A stretch of DNA of 64,000 nt. Source: Paenibacillus_Z sp042653205 (GTDB taxonomy: Bacteria; Bacillota; Bacilli; Paenibacillales; Paenibacillaceae). The stretch spans positions 496,001-560,000 of the forward strand of contig NZ_JBHSHY010000001.1 of assembly GCF_042653205.1 (NCBI RefSeq). The letters are read 5' to 3'. Made by a program: the position numbers and the translations under genes. Each line of letters opens with the position of its first letter. Positions within the stretch are counted from its first letter, which is position 1. The notes under the pieces were generated by a model, which had not been told where the DNA came from, did no database searches, and saw only the letters and a program-made list of their open reading frames with translations. Below are positions 25,084 through 33,288 of this stretch, in pieces.

Positions 25084-25521
25084 TCATCCGTCCTTGCTAA
25101 AGCCGTTGTGCACGAGCTCGATCGACTCGAAGGCAACGCTGCCGCTGTCGGATTTCAGATCCGGTCCCGTCCATTTGACTGGAAACGCGTTCGTGAAGTT
25201 CCAGCGCCATTGCTCTTCGCCCGCCGCATCGACCATGATGACGGAACCGCTTCTGCGAGTAATCTCGCCATTCTTCGCGGCTTGGAACCATGTCCACAGC
25301 GTATCGGAGCTCGTCAGCCCTCGTTTGATTGTCAAGTTGGGCACTTTCGACGCCTTTACGAACTTATGGACATAGCCGTTGACGCCGCCTTCGCGGAAAT
25401 CCTCGGTTTCCAGCTCCGTCAGTAAGCCGGACACTTCGGAGAAGCCGCCAACGACGAGGCCTTCGATCTCGATCTGGAACCGAAAGTTCGTCAGCGGATC
25501 TTGTCTTACGGCCGTTGGCAT
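25084..25521 (-). CDS. Tail tube protein 2 (gp19-like, Afp5-type)
   Basis: A 145-residue protein of the T4 gp19/Afp1 tube family that stacks as hexamers inside the sheath. The fold signature is complete: DPLTNFRFQIEIEGLVVGGF, SEVSGLLTELETEDFREGGV, LTIKRGLTSSDTLWTWFQAA, then VAFESIELVHNGF at the C-terminus. AGGAGG precedes ATG 25521. It differs clearly from the first tube gene at 26114, and in Afp-type particles the second tube protein forms the ring next to the baseplate, which fits its place just before the baseplate genes. Confidence 0.95.
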   Translation of the reverse strand: MPTAVRQDPLTNFRFQIEIEGLVVGGFSEVSGLLTELETEDFREGGVNGYVHKFVKASKVPNLTIKRGLTSSDTLWTWFQAAKNGEITRRSGSVIMVDAAGEEQWRWNFTNAFPVKWTGPDLKSDSGSVAFESIELVHNGFSKDG

Positions 25522-25533
25522 TCCGAATCCCTC

Positions 25534-25713
25534 CTATGGCTTGAATACGTTGTCCGGCGTCTGATTCAGCTTCCGGTGGATGCTCGATATTTCTTCGCAC
25601 CAGCGCGTTCGTTCCCGGTGTTCCAATTGCATGATCTCCGCGTGCGGCCAGTGAAAATAGTACGCGATGAAGGCTATCTCCTCATACAGCTTATCCAGAG
25701 GGTAGCCGTTTAA
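25534..25713 (-). CDS. DUF6760-like small eCIS protein (non-canonical start)
   Basis: A 58-60 codon frame between the gp41-like and second tube genes reads NGYPLDKLYEEIAFIAYYFH then WPHAEIMQLEHRERTRWCEE, the signature of the small DUF6760 family found with contractile particles (related to phage gp42-like, GpE-type proteins). The stop is at 25534. No ATG, GTG or TTG lies in frame at the expected place: the codon before Asn is TTA (25711-25713), overlapping the TAA of the preceding gene, where relatives would be expected to have TTG or ATG. Whether it is translated by coupling from a weak start or is damaged is open. The product is probably a tail assembly chaperone partner. Confidence 0.75.
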   Translation of the reverse strand, partial: LNGYPLDKLYEEIAFIAYYFHWPHAEIMQLEHRERTRWCEEISSIHRKLNQTPDNVFKP

Positions 25714-26078
25714 GCTTCCCCCGCGGCAGCTACCTCCACGGCGAATTTATGCTCGCAGCGCGGGCATTCGGTCTCTACGCCGGTCATGCCGCTGTCGTTC
25801 ATTTGACGGTAGAGCTGCTGCAAGTACGCCAGATCGCTCGAGAAGAAGCCTTCGACGACGCCGGGATTGATCACTTGCAAATCGCCCAGCTTCGTCACGA
25901 CGCGGGAGAGCAGAATGACCGTCAGATAAGCCGGATTTTGCTGCACCCGAGGATCTTTCAGCGGCAATATCTCGTCCGCGGCGGTCGCAAGGCGCATGAT
26001 GCCATCCCGGTGCAGGTTGCCGTGCTTATCGATGTAGCCTTTGGGTAATGTGAATTCGAATTCAGTCACGAATGTCAT
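25710..26078 (-). CDS. gp41-like phage tail assembly protein
   Basis: A 122-residue protein (TFVTEFEFTLPKGYIDKHGN, RLATAADEILPLKDPRVQQN, VILLSRVVTKLGDLQVINPG, FFSSDLAYLQQLYRQMN) of the phage tail assembly chaperone-like type regularly found after the tube gene in eCIS loci. The C-terminus has CPRC followed by a hydrophobic strand, resembling half of a zinc ribbon; the second Cys pair is missing. AGGAGG precedes ATG 26078. With the DUF6760 protein it would act in particle assembly and may not be part of the finished particle. Confidence 0.82.
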   Translation of the reverse strand: MTFVTEFEFTLPKGYIDKHGNLHRDGIMRLATAADEILPLKDPRVQQNPAYLTVILLSRVVTKLGDLQVINPGVVEGFFSSDLAYLQQLYRQMNDSGMTGVETECPRCEHKFAVEVAAAGEA

Positions 26079-26113
26079 AAGAGCCCTCCTGATCCAAGTG
26101 CGGTATCGGATGA

Positions 26114-26551
26114 TTAGCTGACGCGCGTCATGCCTTCGTGCACGATTTCGATCGATTCGATCGCGATCTCGTTACCTTTGGCGTTAAAGTCCGGCGCATC
26201 ATATTTCGTCGGCCATGCGCCGACGAAATCCCACCGGGCTTTATCGTTGCCGGCTTCGTCGACGACGATGATGGATAGGTTCCGGCGTTGGATGCTGCCC
26301 GCGATCGCTTCCTTGTGCCAGTTGTACAAGTCGAGCGAATCCGTCTGGCCCCATTTGAGCGTAATGTTGCCGTATTTGGTCAAGCCGGAAAGCTTGCGGA
26401 CGTGCGTCGGGTCCGTCCCTTCCCGGTATTCGATAACGTCGATCGTCGAGTCGAAGCCCGTCGCGTCGCTGAAGCCCGCTTGCTGGATACCGTCGATCTC
26501 GATGCGGAATCGGAAGTTGCGAAGCGGATCTTTACGCTGCCCTGTCGCCAT
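26114..26551 (-). CDS. Tail tube protein 1 (gp19-like, Afp1-type)
   Basis: A 145-residue inner-tube protein: RKDPLRNFRFRIEIDGIQQA, GFSDATGFDSTIDVIEYREG, ITLKWGQTDSLDLYNWHKEA and IAIESIEIVHEGMTRVS are the family blocks. I chose the ATG at 26551, which has AGGAGG 9 nt upstream; an ATG two codons earlier would be only 3 nt from it. It follows the sheath gene directly, as in most eCIS clusters, so it is probably the main tube subunit. The tube lumen carries cargo such as the DUF4157 protein. Confidence 0.95.
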   Translation of the reverse strand: MATGQRKDPLRNFRFRIEIDGIQQAGFSDATGFDSTIDVIEYREGTDPTHVRKLSGLTKYGNITLKWGQTDSLDLYNWHKEAIAGSIQRRNLSIIVVDEAGNDKARWDFVGAWPTKYDAPDFNAKGNEIAIESIEIVHEGMTRVS

Positions 26552-26586
26552 GAACATGTTCCTCCTCTATCTCAATCCTTCTACTG

Positions 26587-28371
26587 TCATGCCTGGTTAA
26601 TGTCGGCGCCGGAAGCCACTTGCGCGATTCTGAATATGACGAATTCCGCAGGTTTGACCGGGGCGATGCCGATGAGCGCGATGAGCCTGCCGTTGTTAAT
26701 ATCGTCCTGCGTCATCGTCGTATCGTCGACCCGTACGAAGAACGCTTGATCCTGCTTCGTGCCCATGAGCGCGCCGTCGCGCCAGATGCGGGTAAGGAAG
26801 TCGTTGAGCGTGCGGCGGACCCTCGCCCACAACTTCGCGTCGTTCGGCTCGAACACGACCCACTGTGTGCCTTCGTCAAGCGATTCCTCGATGTAGTTGA
26901 ACAACCTGCGCACGTTGATATATTTCCAAGATGGATCGCTGGAGGTCGTACGGGCGCCCCATACGCGGATGCCGCGGCCGGGGAACGAGCGAATGACGTT
27001 GACGCCGAGCGGATTGAGAATCTCTTGCTCCGGCATTGTAATCTGGAACTCCAGGTCGACCGCGCCGCGCACGATCTCGTTGGCAGGCGCTTTGTGAACG
27101 CCGCGCTCGGCGTCGGAACGGGCGTAGATGCCTGCGATGTGACCGCCCGGCGGCACTTCGATCGTCGCCCCGCTCGTAGGATGAACGATCTTGATCCACG
27201 GATAGTAGTAGGCAGCGAACATGGAATCGTAATGATCCGCGCGCGGGTTCACATCCGTAATCTGCGCCATGCCTTTCTTCGAATCGATGATGACGACGCG
27301 GTCTCTTAAGTTCTCGCATTGCGTGATCAATGCGGTCGTTAGCCCGTCAACCGCTCCGGAGTTAGGCGCGTGAAGTATGGAGATATCGTCGATATCCGCG
27401 AATGCGAACAATCCTTTTTTTTCCGGCCTTTCCGTCTTGTCTCTCTCGAAGTCGGCGACGGCGAGCGTTGATGTCGTAATCCGATAGGTGGAGGTCAGCT
27501 CCGGAGCAGTTTCCCAAGCCCGATCGATCGTTACCGTCCTAGATGCCTTGTCATAGGCGGCAATCTTATATTTTTTATCTTTGCCGGAGCCTGTGCCTTC
27601 TACGATTTCAAGCGTCATGTTCTTGTAGTCAACTTCATCGGTCGAATCCGAATCCGCCAGCTTCATCGTTTTAGCCGCCGCATCGACGCTTAACGGTTTG
27701 CCTTCGCTCTCGTTCGAGTCCAGTCCGCCAATCAATAACATGGCTTCATTTTTGTCTTCCTTCGTTAACGCGCCCGTGTCGCCGCTTTCGACCTTCAGGA
27801 CGATGTAGGCGGATGCGCCGTTCACTTTGGTGCCATAGAAGTCCGGGGAGGAAGCATCGGTGGAGACGTTATCGAAGCTCTCCGTGATCGAGGGCTGCTT
27901 TTTTTTATCGGCGAACATCGCGGCTAATGCGGCGGAATCCAGATTTTCATCTTTCAAGTCATACACGTTGATCTTAATCCCGCTAAGCGATCCGCTATCT
28001 ACCATTACGGCGACTCGGTTGCCCCAAGCGCCTTCGCCGACCGCGGAGACGGTTAAGGCGTTCTGAGCTGCCTTATTTAGCAATTTGCATTTGGCGGACA
28101 CGGCGCTTACCTTGGTGATCCGCGCAATATAGCAGCGTTTGCCGCCGTTATCGAAGAATCCTTTCACCGTATGCGGCAAGTACGGCGTATCGCCGAGCAA
28201 GCCGCCGTACACCCTCTGATACTGGAGCCAGCTCGTAATCAGTCTCGGCGTCGTCGGACCGCGTTCGGTCTGGCCGAGAAATCCGGCCGTGCTCGTGGAC
28301 ACCCCTTCGATTGGTTTTCCTCCGAGTTCAATCTCTTCCACATACACGCCTGGCGCAAAATATTGCGGCAT
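26587..28371 (-). CDS. Contractile tail sheath protein
   Basis: A 594-residue sheath subunit. The N-terminus (MPQYFAPGVYVEEIELGGKP, VSTSTAGFLGQTERGPTTPR) and C-terminus (GIRVWGARTTSSDPSWKYIN, VRRLFNYIEESLDEGTQWVV, FRIAQVASGADINQA) are the conserved sheath core whose termini hand over to neighbouring subunits. Residues about 130-330 form an inserted domain rich in Lys, Asp and Ser, which in this family lies on the particle surface. ATG 28371 is chosen: GGGAGG lies 8 nt upstream and the core homology starts there. There is one sheath gene rather than the three of Afp, typical of simpler eCIS types. Confidence 0.96.
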   Translation of the reverse strand: MPQYFAPGVYVEEIELGGKPIEGVSTSTAGFLGQTERGPTTPRLITSWLQYQRVYGGLLGDTPYLPHTVKGFFDNGGKRCYIARITKVSAVSAKCKLLNKAAQNALTVSAVGEGAWGNRVAVMVDSGSLSGIKINVYDLKDENLDSAALAAMFADKKKQPSITESFDNVSTDASSPDFYGTKVNGASAYIVLKVESGDTGALTKEDKNEAMLLIGGLDSNESEGKPLSVDAAAKTMKLADSDSTDEVDYKNMTLEIVEGTGSGKDKKYKIAAYDKASRTVTIDRAWETAPELTSTYRITTSTLAVADFERDKTERPEKKGLFAFADIDDISILHAPNSGAVDGLTTALITQCENLRDRVVIIDSKKGMAQITDVNPRADHYDSMFAAYYYPWIKIVHPTSGATIEVPPGGHIAGIYARSDAERGVHKAPANEIVRGAVDLEFQITMPEQEILNPLGVNVIRSFPGRGIRVWGARTTSSDPSWKYINVRRLFNYIEESLDEGTQWVVFEPNDAKLWARVRRTLNDFLTRIWRDGALMGTKQDQAFFVRVDDTTMTQDDINNGRLIALIGIAPVKPAEFVIFRIAQVASGADINQA

Positions 28372-28409
28372 CTTCTCTTCCTCCCTATATAACTGCGCTT
28401 CAACAATTA

Positions 28410-29024
28410 TCAAGCGTCATCGTCTTTTTGCGCGATCAATTGCATAGGCGCAGTGAATTTGAACATTCTCGTCTCCACCGTTTTCGCAGGTGCAGGCGCG
28501 GCGGGTTCCGGCAAAATAACGAGCGGCGATACGACGTAGCACACCGACGGACGCAAATTATTATCTGAGAAAGCCGTCCAGATGTCGGATAACTCCGGTA
28601 CGGTGACCGGATTGAGCGTGACGCGCAATTCCTGCTCGCTGTCAGCCAAACTCTCTTGAAGCACATCGCCTCCAAGCGAAGCGTGATTGTGCAGGACGCT
28701 CATCGCCCTTCCGAGCAGCTGATGCTCTTCGATCGTCCGATCCGTCAAGATCGCCGCTGACGAATACGCGGTCAGCATGTAGTGCAGATCCAAGACGAGC
28801 GGCGGCAGTTTGTAGGCCGATGTCGTCGGAAGTATACCGTCCTGATAGCGCATGTACGGATTTTCGAGGATGTTGTACAAGAATAATGTCAAGCGAATGT
28901 TCGAAGCGACGATTTCCGCAGGCGAATGCAGTACGATTTGTTCGTTTGGGACCATGTCCTTCATCCCGTCCTGCAGCAGCAGGAGGAGCGTTTTCCCGAC
29001 ATCCGCGATCCCGTTGGAGCTCAC
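28410..29024 (-). CDS. eCIS tail terminator protein (DUF4255, Afp16/Pvc16-like)
   Basis: A 204-residue protein with the DUF4255/Pvc16 N-terminal domain: IADVGKTLLLLLQDGMKDMV, IRLTLFLYNILENPYMRYQD, LPPLVLDLHYMLTAYSSAAI and EEHQLLGRAMSVLHNHASL. It caps tube and sheath at the end away from the baseplate and sets final length. It starts with GTG at 29024 after GGAGGTGGACC, overlapping the end of the ATPase gene by 4 nt. The C-terminal Pro/Ala segment (PEPAAPAPAKT) is a linker to a final strand. Confidence 0.94.
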   Translation of the reverse strand: MSSNGIADVGKTLLLLLQDGMKDMVPNEQIVLHSPAEIVASNIRLTLFLYNILENPYMRYQDGILPTTSAYKLPPLVLDLHYMLTAYSSAAILTDRTIEEHQLLGRAMSVLHNHASLGGDVLQESLADSEQELRVTLNPVTVPELSDIWTAFSDNNLRPSVCYVVSPLVILPEPAAPAPAKTVETRMFKFTAPMQLIAQKDDDA

Positions 29025-31201
29025 GGTCCACCTCCTCCCAGTAAGGCGTAGTAAATGCCGAAGTCTTCCTTGGACGTCAACTTGCCCGTTTTATCCATCT
29101 CCCGCTTGATGGCTCGGACGAGATGCTCCATCCCGATCGCTTGGCCTTCTTTGGCCGCAAGAAACGCGGCGGACAATACGACGTTCTTGATATGCCCGCC
29201 GGAAATTTTAAACTGCCGCGCCAGGAACTCGTAATCGATGTTCCCGTGCCGCGGGGCTTCAGACGGGAACATGGCTTTCCAAATCTCGCTGCGCTGACGG
29301 TCGTCCGGAATCGGGAATTCGATGCAGTGCTGCATCCGGCGGATAAAGGCGGCGTCCATATTGTGATACAGATTCGTGGCTAGAATGGTAATCCCGTCGT
29401 ATTCTTCCATCTGTTGCAGCAAGTACGCGATTTCCGTATTCGCATGACGATCCAGGGCGTCCTTCACTTCGGTGCGTTTGCCGAACAGCGCATCCGCTTC
29501 GTCGAAGAACAGAATGGCGTAGCTGTCTTCGGCGCCTTGGAAGATGGCATGCAGGTTTTTCTCCGTTTCGCCGATGTACTTGCTTACCACTTGAGAGAGA
29601 TTGATGCGGTACAGGTCCATCCCCAGCTCGTTTGCGATCACCTCAGCTGCCATCGTTTTCCCCGTACCCGGCGGGCCGTGCAGCAGAATATTGATCCCTC
29701 GGCCCCGGGAGAGCTTCTTGCGGAACCCCCAGGCTTCATGAACGACGCTGCGGTACTTCACTTGATCGATGATTTCTTGCAGCCGCTTCATTTGATCCGG
29801 CGGAAGAATCAGGTCCTGCAACGTCCCCGCTGGCGTCAATGGATCGGCAAGATGACCGAGGCTATGATTCGACTCCGCATTGCAGGATACTTGCAGGTCC
29901 TTCATACTGACGCGCGCATGAACCGGATCGCGCCATAACGCCAGGTTGCGGGCCATATTCAGCGCATGCTGAATGCGTCCGGGCGTGAAGCGAAATTTGT
30001 CCGCGACGGCGTCCAAATCCACGCTTTCTTCCAGGGGAACCTGCACGGCCATTCGTTGCCAAAGCGTTCTTCGAAGCTCAGGCCCAGGCAATTCGAACGC
30101 GACGTGTATAAGGCTCTCGTGTCCGCTTGATTGCAAAGCCGGCCAAGCACGTGTCCCCAACACGAAGGTCAAGTTGGGAAACAGCTCCATCGTGTCCATG
30201 AAAGCCGCGATTTCTTGCGGATGTCGGTCTGGGTGGGCAAATAGCGAATCTGTATGAAGGAGACATAAGGCTGCGGGGTGCAGATGCGCTTCTCGGCACA
30301 GGAGGAACAAACAGTCTGCAAAAGTCATGGGGTGTTGAAGCAGTTTGGCGACGTCTCCGACGAGCAGCGAGATCCCGAGTTCCCGGCATACGGCCTCCGC
30401 GCAACGCCGTTTCCAAGATCCGGCCTCGCCGGAGAAGACGAACAGTACCTTCCGATTTAGGGCCCCGCTCGGAGTGAGCTGAGTCTGGATCAGATGCTGC
30501 ATACGGCCGAGAAGACGATCATGGAGCCAGTCGCTATCGGGATCGGGGGGCCGCTCCGCAAAGTATGCCGCCGTTCCAAGCCTTCCGTCCAGCTGTTCCA
30601 TCCCGATCAGATAGTTGACGATTGGCGAATCCACGTATAGACTGCGGGATCGTAGCCCATGGGAAGGATCGGGTTCACGGAATCGAAGGAGCTGGAACTT
30701 CATCAGCTTTGCCGAGGGGTCCACGATCGCTTGCGCCAAGATCCGGCCGGTTTGAACCGTTCGAAGCAGCTGCACCGCCAAATCGACGGTTGGCGTCGTC
30801 CGCGCTGCATCTTTCTGTATATTGGCATACTGCCGGGCATAGCTGCTATCCAGTTCGGGCGCCAGGGCAATGATTAATAGCGACTGTTCGATGTCAGATA
30901 ACCGGAACAACTGCGACAAGTACGGAAGCGCCAATTGAACGCCAGCCTTCATACTTGCTATCGTTCTGCTCCGTATCCGAGCTTCGAGGACATTATATTC
31001 GTGCAAGAGGGGTTGTTCGGACCAGCCGAGTCCTGCAGTCTCATCTGCCGGATGGACGGAAACCGATTCCGATAGGCGCAGCCGGTGGATCTGGATCATG
31101 TAGTCGAGACGTTTTAATACGTCCTGGAGATATTCCGAATTGTCCGCGTAAGGTGCTTCCGCAAGGCTTGCTTCCGTGCTGGTTTGCAGCAAGCGATCCA
31201 T
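29021..31201 (-). CDS. eCIS AAA+ ATPase (Afp15-like)
   Basis: A 726-residue ATPase that drives particle assembly or cargo loading in Afp-type systems. The N-terminal ~450 residues are a winged-helix-type and degenerate AAA region (LPYLSQLFRLSDIEQSLLII, VLFVFSGEAGSWKRRCAEAV). The C-terminal AAA module has Walker A (GPPGTGKTMAAE), Walker B (ILFFDEADALFGKR), sensor 1 (ITILATNLYHNMD) and an arginine finger segment (AAFIRRMQHCIEFP). The degenerate first module lacks a standard Walker A. It is the first gene of the main eCIS operon, downstream of a candidate promoter at 31270-31297. Afp15 normally sits at the other end of the cluster. Confidence 0.95.
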   Translation of the reverse strand: MDRLLQTSTEASLAEAPYADNSEYLQDVLKRLDYMIQIHRLRLSESVSVHPADETAGLGWSEQPLLHEYNVLEARIRSRTIASMKAGVQLALPYLSQLFRLSDIEQSLLIIALAPELDSSYARQYANIQKDAARTTPTVDLAVQLLRTVQTGRILAQAIVDPSAKLMKFQLLRFREPDPSHGLRSRSLYVDSPIVNYLIGMEQLDGRLGTAAYFAERPPDPDSDWLHDRLLGRMQHLIQTQLTPSGALNRKVLFVFSGEAGSWKRRCAEAVCRELGISLLVGDVAKLLQHPMTFADCLFLLCREAHLHPAALCLLHTDSLFAHPDRHPQEIAAFMDTMELFPNLTFVLGTRAWPALQSSGHESLIHVAFELPGPELRRTLWQRMAVQVPLEESVDLDAVADKFRFTPGRIQHALNMARNLALWRDPVHARVSMKDLQVSCNAESNHSLGHLADPLTPAGTLQDLILPPDQMKRLQEIIDQVKYRSVVHEAWGFRKKLSRGRGINILLHGPPGTGKTMAAEVIANELGMDLYRINLSQVVSKYIGETEKNLHAIFQGAEDSYAILFFDEADALFGKRTEVKDALDRHANTEIAYLLQQMEEYDGITILATNLYHNMDAAFIRRMQHCIEFPIPDDRQRSEIWKAMFPSEAPRHGNIDYEFLARQFKISGGHIKNVVLSAAFLAAKEGQAIGMEHLVRAIKREMDKTGKLTSKEDFGIYYALLGGGGP

Positions 31202-31269
31202 TGGGAATCGGTTGGCCCCCTCTTATTATTACTTCACGCCGGAAAACGTCATGCGAATGAACTGTTACT

Positions 31270-31297
31270 ACTATAACTTGTTCGGGGACATCGTCAA
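31270..31297 (-). promoter_or_regulatory. Candidate sigma-A promoter for the eCIS operon
   Basis: On the minus strand TTGACG (31292-31297) and TATAGT (31270-31275) are 16 nt apart, about 70 nt before the ATPase start. It lies in a 287-nt gap that is clearly more AT-rich than its surroundings, including runs of TAATAATAATATA at about 31340-31370 that might bind a regulator. Both boxes are near consensus. Confidence 0.5.
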
Positions 31298-31488
31298 ATC
31301 CATCTCATGACCCAACGCGACATGCGCATAATATGTCATAATAAGGAATATTAGTAATAATAATATACGTAATTGTCCGAAATGATTTCTTGTTCGATGT
31401 TTCTCTGGGCCTAAGGAAGCGAACCGCGATTCAAATCAATATACGAGCAATATGCCTCAGAGAAAGCAATGTCACCTTCCGTCAGAAC

Positions 31489-33114
31489 TCACCTGTGTTC
31501 AGCCGAATCTGCAAGGCCTTGATAACGGAAGCCGAGAGGACGCCGTCTTGAGGCGTTCAGTCCCCCATTATTCAATTCAGTTTTAGGTTTCGGCTGCACC
31601 GGCTTCTTCTCTTCTTGTGTTTTGAAAAGCTGGCGCAAGTAATCCTTGCTGTCTTCTTCGGAAATATGGCCGACTTGGTACGTGATTTGGAATATTTTTT
31701 CCAAATAATCGTATGCCGAAGCCGCATCTTGCTCTTCGTCGTATTCCAGCGCCACCTTGTAGACTTCATTCAAACATTTCGTCACCCAGCGGATGTCGAC
31801 GGCAACGACGATCATGAAGATGTCGGCTGACAAAATCAAATGCACGGCTTGCAGCACCTCGATGACGTTTTTCGGCGTGCATCGGTCGAGGTCGTCGATT
31901 ATAAAATAATGCGGTCAACGTTTGGATGCTTGGAATCTGTTCGATGCAAGAGCTCGCCCAGTTTCTCGAAATCCTCGCGCAGCATGTGGATAAAGCCCAA
32001 TTCTTTATTGTAGGCATCGGATCGGATGCGTTCAAGCCAGATAGTATTGAATGATCTTTCCGGAGCGGATCTGCTCCAGCTCGTATTGGATCCTTCTCAA
32101 AGCTTGATCGGTATGCTCGATTTCCGATTGGATTTGAGCTTTCGATCTGGCCGCCGCTTCGATTTTACCGAAAGCCTCACGGCAAAATTTTATCGCGTTC
32201 TCCACCTTTTTGTCCTTGACGGTTTCTCGTATGAACGCTGCCACGCCAATCAATGGTGATAGCCATGCCCAGTTCGGATTCCAGTCACCCGAACGGCTCA
32301 GGCCGAAAAAAGCGGCCGCTCCGGCAGCCAGAAAAACCGACAGCGCAAACCATGCCGACCTCGGCGTATAGCGAATGACCAAGCGTAGTCTCGTGCGCAA
32401 GGATTGAACCGACGCCGCCAGCTTGATTCCGCGCTCCCGCGCTTCTAGCGCAACCAAGGCGTCAGCGGTAACCCTCGATATCTCTCCATTTTCATTCAAA
32501 TTCTCCAAGTACGAATTGCCCAGCTTCGTAATTTCCTCTTTGAGTAGGTGATCTTTCAAATCGCTTATCGTCTGGGATTGTTTCTCTTTCTTATCAAGCA
32601 ATTGATCTCTTTCCGTTTTCAGTTCAATTACGGATGGAATATCCTCCATCCATTTCCCGCGAAGAACGCTGTTGCCCGTGACGGATTCATGGACTTTCGT
32701 GTAAATATGATTGGCTAGGTTCGCATACAAATTCGTATCCATGTAATGCCAGGCATTGAACTCGACATGGACGACTTTGGAGAGGAAAGCCGGATTATTT
32801 GTTTCCGCGAGCCGATCGACCCGCCGCTTCATTTCTTGCATGAAGAAGCTCTTGCCCGCTCCCCACGAGCCGAACAACCCGATCGCCATATTTTCGACCT
32901 TGCTCATGACGGCCAGTCGCGCTAGCGCTTCGGCATCATCGCCGATGTTGAGCCGATCGACCTCGAAATCCTGGTCTTTATTGTAGGGAGGTAGTTGCAT
33001 ACCTTTGGGAGCATAGGAGGATTCTTGCATCGAATTGAAGTTGGGCACGTCATATTCCGGCGTTTCACTGGAAGAACTATTCGTCCCTTTGGATTCGAAG
33101 TTGAACTCACTCAT
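31489..33114 (-). pseudogene. KAP-family P-loop NTPase, interrupted by two compensating frameshifts
   Basis: The first 360 codons carry Walker A (GLFGSWGAGKSFF) and two hydrophobic segments near residues 250-300 inserted in the P-loop domain, as in KAP NTPases. The frame stops at 32032, but coding continues in a shifted frame from about 32044 (WLERIRSDAYNKELGFIHML, REDFEKLGELLHR) to a stop at 31899. The original frame then resumes with IIDDLDRCTPKNVIEVLQAV (Walker B) down to 31489. The segments align end to end as one KAP protein of about 540 residues, so two single-base changes of opposite sign, or sequencing errors, are likely. KAP proteins are membrane-linked NTPases of mostly unknown role, some in phage defence. 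It lies upstream of the eCIS ATPase on the same strand. Confidence 0.8.
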
Positions 33115-33234
33115 GATTTAACAGATGATGCATGCTCATCCCGACCCCACCTTTCCACCCGCAAATAAGCAAATATCCTTCTGAAAACCTCCTGCCGTCC
33201 CGGCTTGCATATTTCATTATAATTCCAACGATGA

Positions 33235-33258
33235 TACAATTTGTATACCTACAATTTG
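33235..33258. repeat. Direct repeat TACAATTTG before the LuxR gene
   Basis: TACAATTTG occurs at 33235-33243 and again at 33250-33258, a 15-nt period, in the intergenic region between the divergent KAP and LuxR genes, 30-55 nt before the LuxR start. The arrangement could be an operator for autoregulation or part of the promoter. Confidence 0.4.
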
Positions 33259-33288
33259 GGGGTAGTCATTTCGTTCGGGGAGCGATGA

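Noticed and set aside
8585..31201. Interpretation as a prophage
   Set aside because: No integrase, capsid, portal, terminase, holin or lysin is present, while DUF4255, Afp15-type ATPase and DUF4157 genes are.
31330..31380. TAATAATAATATA-rich stretch as a CRISPR or phase-variable repeat
   Set aside because: Too short and irregular; no spaced repeats. It is treated as part of the AT-rich promoter region.
31890..32050. Programmed ribosomal frameshifting in the KAP gene
   Set aside because: No slippery heptamer or following pseudoknot is evident at either switch, and two opposite shifts would be needed.
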